In this document: positions 52,083 to 60,759 of the stretch, one piece after another
How positions within the stretch are numbered: position 1 is the first letter of the stretch
Layout of the letters: the number at the start of each line of letters is the position of its first letter
Source: CG2-30-44-17 sp964344725
GTDB taxonomy: Bacteria > Patescibacteriota > Gracilibacteria > UBA1369 > UBA12470
DNA length: 64,000 nucleotides
Assembly: GCA_964344725.1 (NCBI GenBank)
Contig: CAYFOI010000001.1
Location: 72,500-136,499, forward strand
Direction of reading: 5' to 3'
Position numbers and translations under genes: made by a program
The notes under the pieces: model-generated
What the model was told of the DNA's origin: nothing
Database searches by the model: none
What the model saw: only the letters and a program-made list of their open reading frames with translations

Positions 52083-53003
52083 ATGCTGGCGCAACAAGAT
52101 ATTAAAGGCTACAATCTATCGCGTATGGATTACAACGAAAAAATCAAACAAGAAGGTGAGTTTTGGGATCGGGAAGCTAATGAGCTGAAGTCTCGTGGGT
52201 TTGATTTCAAATCTCGAAAAAATTTCCGCACACATTCTACAATATCGATTTGGGAAGATTCGTTCCTGGAAGATCTCATTAGAGGGCCTTATAAAAATGA
52301 GATAATAAAGCTAGCGGTAGAGACAGGCGGTCCAACATTAGAACTAGGATGTGGTACTGGCTGGCTGACCCGTGAAATTGCAAAAAAGGGAATCGAAGCA
52401 GAAGGTTACGACGTAGCAGAAGAAAACATCAAAATGGCATCCGAATTCGCAAAAAACTTATCAGCGAAATTTGCCGTCAAAGACCTCAATTTCGCAGAAT
52501 TTCCTGAAAATAAATTCGGTGCAGTTGTCGTATGGGACTCTCTGCATCATTTCGCTGAGCTTGAGCGAATCTGTAAAGAAATCAAAAAAACCCTAAAGCC
52601 AAATGGCTATTTCTTGATCTGGGATCATATAGAACTCCAAGGGATTCGCGGTGCTCTAAGTAAAATACTAGCCTTGTTCTTTTACCTTTTACTTCCGACG
52701 GAAGAACGTCTTGGCAAGAAACTCAAATACACCTGGAACAAATTACGTGGGAAAAAGACAGGAGACGAATCCCCATTCGAAGATGTCGCAAGCGCATCTC
52801 TTGAACAGACAGTAGAAAAAAACTTCAAAGTCGAGCACAAATCGTATCCGATAACTTTCATTCGCTTTTTTATAGCAAGAATTAGACCGAAAATTCCAGC
52901 CTATGAATTAATAATCAAATTTTTGGTGAACCTCGACAAACTGCTTGGTAAAATAAGACTGCTCAAAGGCGAATATGTATTTATGATCTGTAAAAATGAC
53001 TAA
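52083..53003 (+). CDS. Class I SAM-dependent methyltransferase
   Basis: 306 aa from ATG 52083; an internal ATG at 52125 (MDYNEKIKQEGEFWDREA) is also plausible. Motif I 'PTLELGCGTGWLTREIAK', motif II 'AEGYDVAEENIKMA', motif IV 'FGAVVVWDSLHHFAE' and 'LKPNGYFLIWDHIELQG' are typical of small-molecule or lipid/sugar methylases. It overlaps the CsaB-like gene by 8 bases, suggesting a shared role in envelope polysaccharide. Confidence 0.88.
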   Translation: MLAQQDIKGYNLSRMDYNEKIKQEGEFWDREANELKSRGFDFKSRKNFRTHSTISIWEDSFLEDLIRGPYKNEIIKLAVETGGPTLELGCGTGWLTREIAKKGIEAEGYDVAEENIKMASEFAKNLSAKFAVKDLNFAEFPENKFGAVVVWDSLHHFAELERICKEIKKTLKPNGYFLIWDHIELQGIRGALSKILALFFYLLLPTEERLGKKLKYTWNKLRGKKTGDESPFEDVASASLEQTVEKNFKVEHKSYPITFIRFFIARIRPKIPAYELIIKFLVNLDKLLGKIRLLKGEYVFMICKND

Positions 53004-53940
53004 AGCTTTAATCTTTGGAAATTACGGTGCAAAAAACTTCGGCGACGAACTCGTGCTGAGAGGGATTTTGAACATAATCAAGGATAAAAAATACGATATC
53101 CGAGTTCTTTCTAGTGACCCAAAAGAAACAAAAAAACTGCATAACGTAAAATCCGGATGGGTCTTCCCAACAGGTTTGAAATCGCTACTAAGAGGTCGTA
53201 TTTTCCGAACGCTCAAATACTATTGGCAAGCGGACATCATTATATTCGGTGGCGGAACATTATTCACAAACGAAGAACCTAGAACAATATGGATTTCGGG
53301 CATACAAATCCTTCCAGCGATACTAATGAGAAAAAAAATAGTATGTTTCCGCCAAGGCGTAGGCCCGATAAAACACAAACGCATAATAAGATGGATCTTC
53401 AATAGATTTGCAGAAATAACTGTTCGTGATAAAGAATCCAAAAAACACCTCAGAGAAATCGGAGTTAAAAAAGAAATTCATGTAGAAGAAGATCCTGCAT
53501 TTTCGCTGCAGACAGAAAAAGCACACGGAGAAGAGCTCCTAGTGTCATTGCGAGATGTCCCAGATCTTGATCCAGAATTTGAGAAGAAATTTATAGCATT
53601 CCTCAAATGGACAAAAATGCCAATACGAATAATGGTATTCGGAGAAGAAGATCAGAAGCTTTCCGACAGAATCGCACAACAAACAGACGCAAAAGTCACA
53701 AGAATAACGCTCGAAAACTACAAAGACATCTTCAGAAGAGGAGGCATAGCCCTAAACTTCCGTCTACACGCAAACATACTATCAATAATGTACGGGATAC
53801 CATGCGTCGGATTCGCATATGAAGATAAGATCAAAAATCTTTTTATGGAAAAGGGGATAGAGGAATATCTGATTGAAATTAAAAATATCGATATCGAGAT
53901 CTTGAAAGACAAATTCAATAAATTGAAAGCAGCTTCCTAA
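52996..53940 (+). CDS. csaB: Polysaccharide pyruvyl transferase family protein (CsaB-like)
   Basis: 314 aa. Seen: 'FGNYGAKNFGDELVLRGIL', 'IIFGGGTLFTNEEP', 'CFRQGVGPIKHKRIIRWIF' and 'ITVRDKESKKHLREIG', a layout of CsaB/WcaK-type pyruvyltransferases. CsaB adds pyruvate ketals to secondary cell-wall polymer, the ligand of SLH domains; two SLH proteins occur in this window. The stop overlaps the end of hsp20. Confidence 0.82.
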   Translation: MTKALIFGNYGAKNFGDELVLRGILNIIKDKKYDIRVLSSDPKETKKLHNVKSGWVFPTGLKSLLRGRIFRTLKYYWQADIIIFGGGTLFTNEEPRTIWISGIQILPAILMRKKIVCFRQGVGPIKHKRIIRWIFNRFAEITVRDKESKKHLREIGVKKEIHVEEDPAFSLQTEKAHGEELLVSLRDVPDLDPEFEKKFIAFLKWTKMPIRIMVFGEEDQKLSDRIAQQTDAKVTRITLENYKDIFRRGGIALNFRLHANILSIMYGIPCVGFAYEDKIKNLFMEKGIEEYLIEIKNIDIEILKDKFNKLKAAS

Positions 53941-54359
53941 GTCTCAATCGGAATTTTCTTAACATTACCAGTATCAGCTTCTTTCTTCGGCAAGGTGATA
54001 GTTAGAACTCCATCTTGAGCTTTTGCTTTGGCATCTTCTGGGATGACAGGACATGGAAGGGGAACTTGCCTCTGAAAAGAACCATATCGACGTTCCTTAT
54101 GATAGTAATTTTTTTCTTTTATTTCCTCTTCAGTCTCAGATCGACCGCTTATATTCAAAGAATTATCCTGGAGCTCAATCTGAACATCTTTTGGGTTTAC
54201 GCCGGGCAAATCCACTTTCACAATAACCTCTTTATCAGTTTCTTCAACATCTACTTGAGGTCCAGCAGAAAAAGAAGAAAATGGATTCGAAAGCCATCCT
54301 TTGCCAAAAAAATGACTAAAAAACGGATCATTGCCAAAAGGTATAAGTCCTCTAGACAT
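53937..54359 (-). CDS. Small heat-shock protein Hsp20/alpha-crystallin
   Basis: 140 aa. The alpha-crystallin domain runs over about residues 32-130 ('VIVKVDLPGVNPKDVQIEL', 'LNISGRSETEEEIKEKNY', 'RRYGSFQRQVPLP', 'GVLTITLPK'), and the C-terminus contains an I-P-I like anchor (KKIPIET). ATP-independent holdase. Its promoter overlaps a CIRCE-like operator. Confidence 0.95.
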   Translation of the reverse strand: MSRGLIPFGNDPFFSHFFGKGWLSNPFSSFSAGPQVDVEETDKEVIVKVDLPGVNPKDVQIELQDNSLNISGRSETEEEIKEKNYYHKERRYGSFQRQVPLPCPVIPEDAKAKAQDGVLTITLPKKEADTGNVKKIPIET

Positions 54360-54389
54360 GTTTTTGGGGTTAAATGATAAAGTGCTGGG

Positions 54390-54429
54390 CTAGCACTCGC
54401 TATTATAGAGTGCCAGGGGCAAGAGTCAA
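54390..54429 (-). promoter_or_regulatory. CIRCE-like operator overlapping the hsp20 promoter
   Basis: On the + strand CTAGCACTC (54390-54398), nine bases, GAGTGCCAG (54408-54416): a CIRCE inverted repeat with three mismatches to the consensus. On the minus strand TTGACT (54424-54429), 16 bases, TATAAT (54402-54407) lies in the CIRCE spacer, so HrcA would block it. Confidence 0.75.
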
Positions 54430-54437
54430 GATTTTTA

Positions 54438-54485
54438 TAAAAAAAGAGGTGTATGAGTCATGTCAGATTCACACACCTCTTTTGG
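54438..54485 (-). terminator. Intrinsic terminator of the YWWDC-repeat lipoprotein gene
   Basis: AAAAGAGGTGT and ACACCTCTTTT arms (about 54441-54484) with a 21-base loop; on the minus strand the stem is followed by a run of T. It separates this gene from the hsp20 promoter. Confidence 0.8.
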
Positions 54486-54502
54486 ATCTTTAACTATACC
54501 AA

Positions 54503-55920
54503 CTAGTAATAGTAGTAGTCATAAGCTGAGTCGTACCAGTAGTTTCCGTAGCTGTCATAGCAGTTTCCGTAGTCGTCGCATTCCCACCAGTAGTCGTAAT
54601 AGTACAGATCATAGTAGGAATCGTACCAGTAGTCTCCGTAACTGTCATAGCAGTTTCCGTAGTCGTCGCATTCCCACCAGTAGTCGTAATAGTACAGATC
54701 ATAGTAGGAATCGTACCAGTAGTCTCCGTAACTGTCATAGCAGTTTCCGTAGTCATCGCAATCCCACCAATAGTCATCATAGTAGTAATCGTATGCTGAG
54801 TCATACCAGTAGTAACCATCGCTATCCCAACAGTTTCCGTAGTCGTCACAATCCCACCAGTAGTCATCGTAGTACAGATCATAGTAGGAATCGTACCAAT
54901 AGTAGCCATCGCTATCCCAACAGTTTCCGTAGTAATCACAGTCCCACCAGTAGTCGTCGTAATAATACTCATCGTAGTAATAATCGTACCAGTAATACCC
55001 ATCACTATCGTAGCAATATCCATAGGAATCACATTCCCACCAATAATCACTATAGTAGTCGTAAGTAGAATCATACCACTCATAACCCCAACTGTCCCAA
55101 CAGTTTCCATAATAGTCACAATCCCACCAGTAATCGCTGTATGAATAATCGTATGCAGCGTCATACCAGTAGTATCCGTAACTGTCGTAACAATATCCAT
55201 AATAGTCACAATCCCACCAGTAATCACTGTAATAATCGTAATAAGCGTCGTACCAGTAGTATCCGTAACTATCCCAACAGTATCCGTAATCATCACAGTC
55301 CCACCAATAACCTACTGAGCTATCGTATGTAGAGTCATACCATGTATAACCCCAACTATCCCAACAGTTTCCATAGTAGTCACAATCCCACCAGTAATCT
55401 AAGGTAGTATCGTAAGCTGAGTCATACCAATAATAACCATAATAATCCCAACAATATCCGTAGATATCGCATTCATAATAATAGTCATATGTTGAATCAT
55501 AGTATGAATCGTACCATGTATAACCGTCGCTATCCCAACAGTTTCCATAATAATCACAATCCCACCAGTAAGTTAGAGTAGTGTCATAATTGGCATCATA
55601 CCACTCATAACCCAGGCTATCGTAACAGTATCCATAGTAATCACAATCCCACCAGTAGGTATTGTAATAACCATCATACCAATAGTAGCCGTAACTATCC
55701 CAGCAATATCCGTAGGCGTCACAAGTCCACCAATAATCGGAATAATCACCATAATAGTAATCATAGGCTGGATCGTACCATTCATAACCGTCGCTATCGT
55801 AGCAGTATCCATAATCGTCGCAATCCCACCAATAAGTATCGTAGGATTCGTCATACCAGGTATAGCCATCGCTATCCCAGCAATATCCATAATCATCACA
55901 TTCCCACCAATATGATTGAC
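54503..55920 (-). repeat. Tandem ~90-bp coding repeat array (16 units)
   Basis: Units of about 78-99 bp encode the YWWDC repeats. Units near 54550-54740 are almost identical, older units (55100-55900) diverge. Confidence 0.8.
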
Positions 55921-56329
55921 TTGGAGCTTCCTGATCTTTGGCATCAGGAGCTTGTGCAGTTCTCGGCCTGACATCTTCAGGAGATTCAGCGACTTGCCTT
56001 GAACTACGATCTTCTACGCTCTTTGTCTCAGACGAGTCATCAGAAGAACCGCTGCTACTGTCAGAGCTGTCGTCTGTTGCCTCTTCCTCAGCAGAAGTTT
56101 CTGCTTTACCAGGAGGGACGGCATTGTCAGGACGGACGCCTTCAGGAGATTCGGCTCTGGTGACCTCAACCTCCTCTTCAACCACTTCTTCTTCGGCTGA
56201 AGGGTGCATCTCATCTTCATCGACTGCTTGATCACCAAAATTCAAGGTGAATTCACAGCCAACAAGCGACCCTACAATGAGCATAGGGAGGATAAATCGG
56301 AAGATTATCCTTTGGAGTTTTTTGTCCAT
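54503..56329 (-). CDS. Lipoprotein with 16 tandem Trp/Tyr/Asp/Cys repeats, 608 aa
   Basis: Lipoprotein signal with lipobox LVGC (Cys about residue 25). A Ser/Glu/Pro-rich linker (about 30-140) contains a twice-repeated 'ESPExVRPxxA'. Then come 16 tandem units of about 26-33 residues on the pattern YWWDCDxYGxCxDSxGY...WYD...YD, each with two Cys spaced C-x5-C. The last three units are nearly identical, also at DNA level, so the array grew recently. Tyr, Trp and Asp dominate. No known family. It is surface-exposed, so an adhesive, metal-binding or disulfide-linked fibre is possible; unproven. Confidence 0.8.
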   Translation of the reverse strand: MDKKLQRIIFRFILPMLIVGSLVGCEFTLNFGDQAVDEDEMHPSAEEEVVEEEVEVTRAESPEGVRPDNAVPPGKAETSAEEEATDDSSDSSSGSSDDSSETKSVEDRSSRQVAESPEDVRPRTAQAPDAKDQEAPSQSYWWECDDYGYCWDSDGYTWYDESYDTYWWDCDDYGYCYDSDGYEWYDPAYDYYYGDYSDYWWTCDAYGYCWDSYGYYWYDGYYNTYWWDCDYYGYCYDSLGYEWYDANYDTTLTYWWDCDYYGNCWDSDGYTWYDSYYDSTYDYYYECDIYGYCWDYYGYYWYDSAYDTTLDYWWDCDYYGNCWDSWGYTWYDSTYDSSVGYWWDCDDYGYCWDSYGYYWYDAYYDYYSDYWWDCDYYGYCYDSYGYYWYDAAYDYSYSDYWWDCDYYGNCWDSWGYEWYDSTYDYYSDYWWECDSYGYCYDSDGYYWYDYYYDEYYYDDYWWDCDYYGNCWDSDGYYWYDSYYDLYYDDYWWDCDDYGNCWDSDGYYWYDSAYDYYYDDYWWDCDDYGNCYDSYGDYWYDSYYDLYYYDYWWECDDYGNCYDSYGDYWYDSYYDLYYYDYWWECDDYGNCYDSYGNYWYDSAYDYYYY

Positions 56330-56379
56330 GTTTTGTTTTTTATTTTAAAAGGTTTTTGATAGCGCGAGATTATTGTTAT

Positions 56380-56408
56380 ATATTAACATTTTTTGAAAAA
56401 CATGTCAA
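56380..56408 (-). promoter_or_regulatory. Predicted promoter of the YWWDC lipoprotein gene
   Basis: On the minus strand perfect TTGACA (56403-56408), 17 bases, TAATAT (56380-56385), about 50 bases upstream of the ATG. Confidence 0.6.
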
Positions 56409-56466
56409 GCGCCAAATCCAAAAAAATGGCTTACAACAGCAGCTAATCAAAATTCAGACAAATATT

Positions 56467-56496
56467 TTGATAAACAAAAATAAGTGTTACTATACT
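56467..56496 (+). promoter_or_regulatory. Predicted promoter of the SLH metallopeptidase-like gene
   Basis: TTGATA (56467-56472), 18 bases, TATACT (56491-56496), 37 bases before the ATG. Divergent from the YWWDC lipoprotein promoter. Confidence 0.5.
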
Positions 56497-56532
56497 CGCT
56501 AGGTTCGCAAAATTCATAAAAACAAAAACAAA

Positions 56533-58866
56533 ATGAAAAACAAAAAATTACTCGCAATTGTGGGAGTTGCTCTGCTTTTGCCGATTTCTGCGGCACTGGC
56601 TTTCACAGACACAGAAGGTCATACAAACGAAGATGCCATAGAGTATCTCTATCAAGAAGGCGTAGTCGAAGGATATGGAGATGGAGTATATGCCCCTGAC
56701 AATCAAATTAATCGCGCCGAGTTTACAAAAATAATTATCGAAACCAAATATCCGGATGAGGCGACAGGTTCTGATTGTTTTGATGACGTTACAGACGAAT
56801 GGTTTGCAAAATACGTCTGTTACGCAAAAGACTTGGGCATCGTGCAGGGATATGATGATGGAACTTATGGTCCGGGCAACTACATAAACTTAGCAGAGGC
56901 TACAAAAATAGTAGTAGAGACTTACGAGTTCGATATTTGCGAAGATTGCTACGCTAATTGGTACGAACCATATTATGAAGTTGCGGAGTCGTTAGAGCTA
57001 CTTGCAAGTGTAGACGATGAAATATCTCACCAGCTTAGTCGTGGCGAAATGGCACAATTAATTTACAACACAGAAATATACTTAGTGGCGCAAGACACTA
57101 CCGATGACACAGACTCAGATGGAGATGCCGACGGAAGCACAGATGGAGACGATACGGATGGCGATACTACCGACACTGATTCAGATGCCGATGGAGACAC
57201 AGATACGGACAGCGATACAGATACAGACAGCGACACAGACAGTGATACAGATGCTGATTCAGACGGAGATGCCGACACCGATACCGACGCAACGTCGTCA
57301 CTATCTACAATTTCTATCTATATACAAGACACTGCCGATGTCTCAGAAGAAGACAACATAGCTATTGAGATATATGCTGCTGATGAAAACAGCGATCCAG
57401 TCGAAGGATTAGATTTAGAACTGCTTGCAAGTACCGGAATTGATTTTATAGAAGAAATTGACGTCACGGATCTCGGAGATGGACTCTATTCCGGCACTTA
57501 CTGCTCAACATTGGCCGGAGATTATACATTCACCGTTACAGATACAGAAACCGATATAAGCGACGAAACAGAAGTGACAATTGAACCATCATGGCTTACA
57601 AGTGCAGAAATTATCGACGTAACGACGCCACCTTACAACGACGATCATAGTACCGCATATATTGACGTTGTTGGAAGAGATGAATATGGGAACATCCTTC
57701 CTTATTCGAGCGTATGGAATAACTTAGGCGCGATAACTACTCTGGGGTCGGTCACAGACATCACATATGACGATTATGGAGTGTTTACGATGGAAATAAC
57801 GGCAGACGAATGGGGAGTTGCAGAAGTAGAAATTATAGAAGATTCTACCGGAATAAGCTTTGCGGAAAGTGTTGAAATAGCTTTTTCCCCAGTTCAACTG
57901 GAAATGCCAAAAGGTGTAAGCGAAGATACAGAGCAAGTAGAAATTCCAATATACATATATTTTCCTGAAGGATATTTAGGTAGTTACGATTTGACTTTGG
58001 AATATGACACAGCAACTTTTTCTTATGAAGAAATTACAGATCCAGATACAGATGACGGCTTTGATACGCCAAATGTAGAAGTAGACGAAGAGCTGGGAAC
58101 TATACATCTTTGGCAAAGTCACAACGAAATTGATACTCAAATGAGAGTAGACAATAATGTGGGGAATTTGGTGGTAAATGTATCTGGGGTCGGCCAAGGA
58201 AATATAGAGCTTACATCTATTTCAGTATCAGATAGAGAGGGTATAGTAGAAGAAGTGTTGACCAGTGTATTTGATGGGTTTTGGAAATGGTATTACGAGA
58301 TAAAAGAATTTAAGGAAATATGCATCGATGCGTTTATTTTTGAAGGAAGCGCTACAGAAGGAGACATTAGCACAGATATAGCGAATGCAAATGCAGCTTA
58401 TTACCATAACGCAGACACTTGTAATTGTGATTTTATTCTCAATATAAGACTCAATTCAACGAACATAATGACAGCTGCAGAGTGGAATACAGTAAATGCA
58501 AATGGAGACGGTGACCTTGATAATGCAGAACTTACGACTCTGTCTAATAACCATCCAAAAACAGGAGACTGTGTCCCGGTTTATTATGTTGATGAAATTT
58601 ATGGTGGATCGATAGGAATTGCATGGACAAACCCGCCAAACGCAATAGAAGGTATCGCAATGGATAACGGCAAAGATGCAGATCAACTTACTCTGGCGCA
58701 CGAACTAGCACACTACTTAAGTAAGTCGGAAGTCGTAGATCCTGGAAACCCACCAACATCAACGACCCAAGGTGCAGATACAGCCGGCAATCTAATGAAT
58801 TATGCTAACACAGGCAACAACCTTACAGAAACTCAGTGTGAGCTGATCGAAGATCATTTGGATTAA
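56533..58866 (+). CDS. Secreted SLH protein with Asp/Thr/Ser linker, Ig/cohesin-like part and metallopeptidase-like end
   Basis: 777 aa. Signal peptide 1-23. Three SLH motifs at about 24-175 (including 'VVEGYGDGVYAPDNQINRAE' and 'IVQGYDDGTYGPGNYINLAE'). A linker at about 182-255 is almost only Asp, Thr, Ser and Gly. Beta-sandwich regions follow (about 260-440 and a cohesin-like 'VEIPIYIYFPEGYLGSYDLT' near 475). The C-terminal 150 residues contain 'LAHELAHYLS' (HExxH, residue about 722) and 'NLMNYA', a Met-turn-like motif, suggesting a zinc metallopeptidase. Anchored to the wall through its SLH modules. Confidence 0.8.
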   Translation: MKNKKLLAIVGVALLLPISAALAFTDTEGHTNEDAIEYLYQEGVVEGYGDGVYAPDNQINRAEFTKIIIETKYPDEATGSDCFDDVTDEWFAKYVCYAKDLGIVQGYDDGTYGPGNYINLAEATKIVVETYEFDICEDCYANWYEPYYEVAESLELLASVDDEISHQLSRGEMAQLIYNTEIYLVAQDTTDDTDSDGDADGSTDGDDTDGDTTDTDSDADGDTDTDSDTDTDSDTDSDTDADSDGDADTDTDATSSLSTISIYIQDTADVSEEDNIAIEIYAADENSDPVEGLDLELLASTGIDFIEEIDVTDLGDGLYSGTYCSTLAGDYTFTVTDTETDISDETEVTIEPSWLTSAEIIDVTTPPYNDDHSTAYIDVVGRDEYGNILPYSSVWNNLGAITTLGSVTDITYDDYGVFTMEITADEWGVAEVEIIEDSTGISFAESVEIAFSPVQLEMPKGVSEDTEQVEIPIYIYFPEGYLGSYDLTLEYDTATFSYEEITDPDTDDGFDTPNVEVDEELGTIHLWQSHNEIDTQMRVDNNVGNLVVNVSGVGQGNIELTSISVSDREGIVEEVLTSVFDGFWKWYYEIKEFKEICIDAFIFEGSATEGDISTDIANANAAYYHNADTCNCDFILNIRLNSTNIMTAAEWNTVNANGDGDLDNAELTTLSNNHPKTGDCVPVYYVDEIYGGSIGIAWTNPPNAIEGIAMDNGKDADQLTLAHELAHYLSKSEVVDPGNPPTSTTQGADTAGNLMNYANTGNNLTETQCELIEDHLD

Positions 58867-58871
58867 TGCTG

Positions 58872-58903
58872 TGGAGCCCACATGGGAGGAAGTTCGAACT
58901 GGC
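58872..58903. repeat. 32-bp direct repeat, copy 1
   Basis: 'tggagcccacatgggagga' plus 'agttcgaactgg' matches 61677-61708 at all but about two positions. It contains the palindrome AGTTCGAACT. The copies flank the hypothetical/GCL/NFGAH segment in the same orientation. Confidence 0.65.
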
Positions 58904-59292
58904 TACAATAGTACTTCCCAGCGAGTAAAGTCGAATCTACTACATGCTCTCAAACAAAACTCGGAACCGTTTTGAATACGCCCTTTATAGTTGTGAGTAG
59001 GGGGGTCTATATAGAAACGAAATTGTACTATAGGCAAACCGTCTTCATATCGCCATACCATCTGTGCAAGTCGACCTGACTCAAGAAGCTCTATAAAGTT
59101 AGGATTAGGTCCCAGAGCTAATCCAGAAGCATGAAAGAGCTCTCCAGGTCCCTCAACTTCACAACCATGAAGCCTAGCAAATGCATTACAGATAGACTCC
59201 ATAGCCTGTGGAGGCACATTTGTTCTTAGATTGCGCATTGCATTCATCGCACCTAGGATTGTTTGGCCATCTTTTACTTCGAGACTTCTCAT
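58903..59292 (-). CDS. Hypothetical protein, 129 aa
   Basis: Start taken at the ATG at 59292; the upstream TTG frame starts inside a -35-like TTGACT (59323-59328). No family recognised. 'ELFHASGLALGPNPNFIELL' and 'VQFRFYIDPPTHNYKGRIQN' suggest a small alpha/beta domain. It stops in the left direct repeat and is divergent from the GCL gene. Confidence 0.5.
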   Translation of the reverse strand: MRSLEVKDGQTILGAMNAMRNLRTNVPPQAMESICNAFARLHGCEVEGPGELFHASGLALGPNPNFIELLESGRLAQMVWRYEDGLPIVQFRFYIDPPTHNYKGRIQNGSEFCLRACSRFDFTRWEVLL

Positions 59293-59391
59293 AGAGAGGC
59301 ACCCTAACAAACTACAGATAGAAGTCAAGAACTTCTTGCATTCATATCTCAGTGTGTTAGGTTCTATGATAAGTGTGATGCATTAGATTTT

Positions 59392-60759
59392 ATGAATTAT
59401 GATGATAATAAGGTAGTTGCTTCGGTCGATGAATTAGTTGAATATTATCGGCAGATCGCTAATCCACAGAACCTCTATATTGGAATAGAGTGGGAGAGGT
59501 CTGGCATTTATCGTGACACGTTGGAACCTGTGTCTTATGAAGGAGATAAGGGGTATTTGGCTGTTTTGAAAAAACTCGTGTCCGAGGTCGGATGGGAAAT
59601 CACCGAAGGTCATCGGAATTATATTTTTGAACTTCAAAGGGGTAATGCCAAAGTAACGCTCGAGGCCGACGGCCGACTAGAATTGGCTGGATCTGCAAAA
59701 GACAATTTGCATGATTTAGCCAGAGAATATAGGTTGCATGTCAACGAAGTTAAAGAGATGAGCGACTTCCTGAATATCGGATGGCTACCTGTAGGTTGGC
59801 AACCTTTTCATAATGATGATGAGATTAAATTTATAAAAAAGAAGAGATATAGCATCTTCATGGATTTCGGCAAAAACGAATGGGCGGAACCTCAGATGAA
59901 AAGGACAAACGGGTTAACTGTTAACTTCAGTTATGCCGACGAGGAGAATGCTATGAAAAAAATTCAGACAGCCTTTCGAATAACTCCTATTTTTGGAGCT
60001 ATGTTTGCCAGTAGTCCATTGAGTGAAGGCAGGGTAAATGAATTATTAGATATGAGGCGAAATTGTATTTTTAGTTTCGACCCAGAAAGGAACGCTATGC
60101 CAGAGAATATTTTGGATAAAGATTTTTCATTCAAAAAATGGATTGAATATAACATCAACTTCCCTGTTTTTCTGATCAAAAGGAAGGGCCAATCTGACCT
60201 TGTCCCCAAGGATCTCACGTTTAAAGACTGGATGGAGAATGGCTACAAAGGGAGATATCCTACCTTTTACGATTTTGATCAGCACGTGAAGACATTATGG
60301 CCTGATATTCGCCTGAGGCCTTCTTATATCGAGTATAGAGTAGCAGATAGTGTGCCTTTTAAGATGGCTATGTCTATGCCAGCTTTTATAAAAGGTTTGG
60401 TTTTTGATTCTCAAAATTGGGAAGCTGTTTATGAACTTACCAAAGATTGGGATTACGATTATGTCCTTTCCCTAGATAGACAAGCTTGGAAAGAAGGACT
60501 AAAAACAAAAACTCAAAATGGCAAAGACCTTTTATGGTATGCGAAATCACTGGTTCATATGTCAAACGACGCACTACACAGATTTGACAGAAAATTGCCA
60601 TCAGGCAACCAAGAAGATGAAAGTATTTATTTAGCACCTCTAAAAGAACAGATTTATATAAAAGAGAAGAGCATAGCAGAAGAGATGATCGATTGTTGGG
60701 AAAGTGAATGGGATAAAAACCCAAGACGACTTCTTGAATGGTGCGAACAAGAAACATGA
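59392..60759 (+). CDS. Glutamate-cysteine-ligase-like protein (GCS2 family)
   Basis: 455 aa. The GCS2 fold is seen as 'YIGIEWERSGIYRD' (Mg/Glu-binding), 'VTLEADGRLELAGSAKDNLH', 'NGLTVNFSYADEENAM', 'ITPIFGAMFASSPLSEG' and 'IRLRPSYIEYRVADSVPF'. Family members join Glu to an amine (Cys in gshA) using ATP. No gshB-like gene is in the window, so the product may be gamma-glutamylcysteine or another gamma-glutamyl amide. Overlaps the next gene (ATGA). Codons are more T-rich than in the ilv operon. Confidence 0.8.
   Translation: MNYDDNKVVASVDELVEYYRQIANPQNLYIGIEWERSGIYRDTLEPVSYEGDKGYLAVLKKLVSEVGWEITEGHRNYIFELQRGNAKVTLEADGRLELAGSAKDNLHDLAREYRLHVNEVKEMSDFLNIGWLPVGWQPFHNDDEIKFIKKKRYSIFMDFGKNEWAEPQMKRTNGLTVNFSYADEENAMKKIQTAFRITPIFGAMFASSPLSEGRVNELLDMRRNCIFSFDPERNAMPENILDKDFSFKKWIEYNINFPVFLIKRKGQSDLVPKDLTFKDWMENGYKGRYPTFYDFDQHVKTLWPDIRLRPSYIEYRVADSVPFKMAMSMPAFIKGLVFDSQNWEAVYELTKDWDYDYVLSLDRQAWKEGLKTKTQNGKDLLWYAKSLVHMSNDALHRFDRKLPSGNQEDESIYLAPLKEQIYIKEKSIAEEMIDCWESEWDKNPRRLLEWCEQET

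Noticed and set aside
54460..55296. Long open frames on both strands across the YWWDC repeat array (for example + 54460-55068 and - 54490-55296)
   Set aside because: They exist because a ~90-bp coding repeat keeps other frames open; their products are monotonous (Ser/Arg/His or Thr/Ile/Met) and lack start signals. The minus-strand 608-aa lipoprotein has a signal peptide, promoter and terminator.
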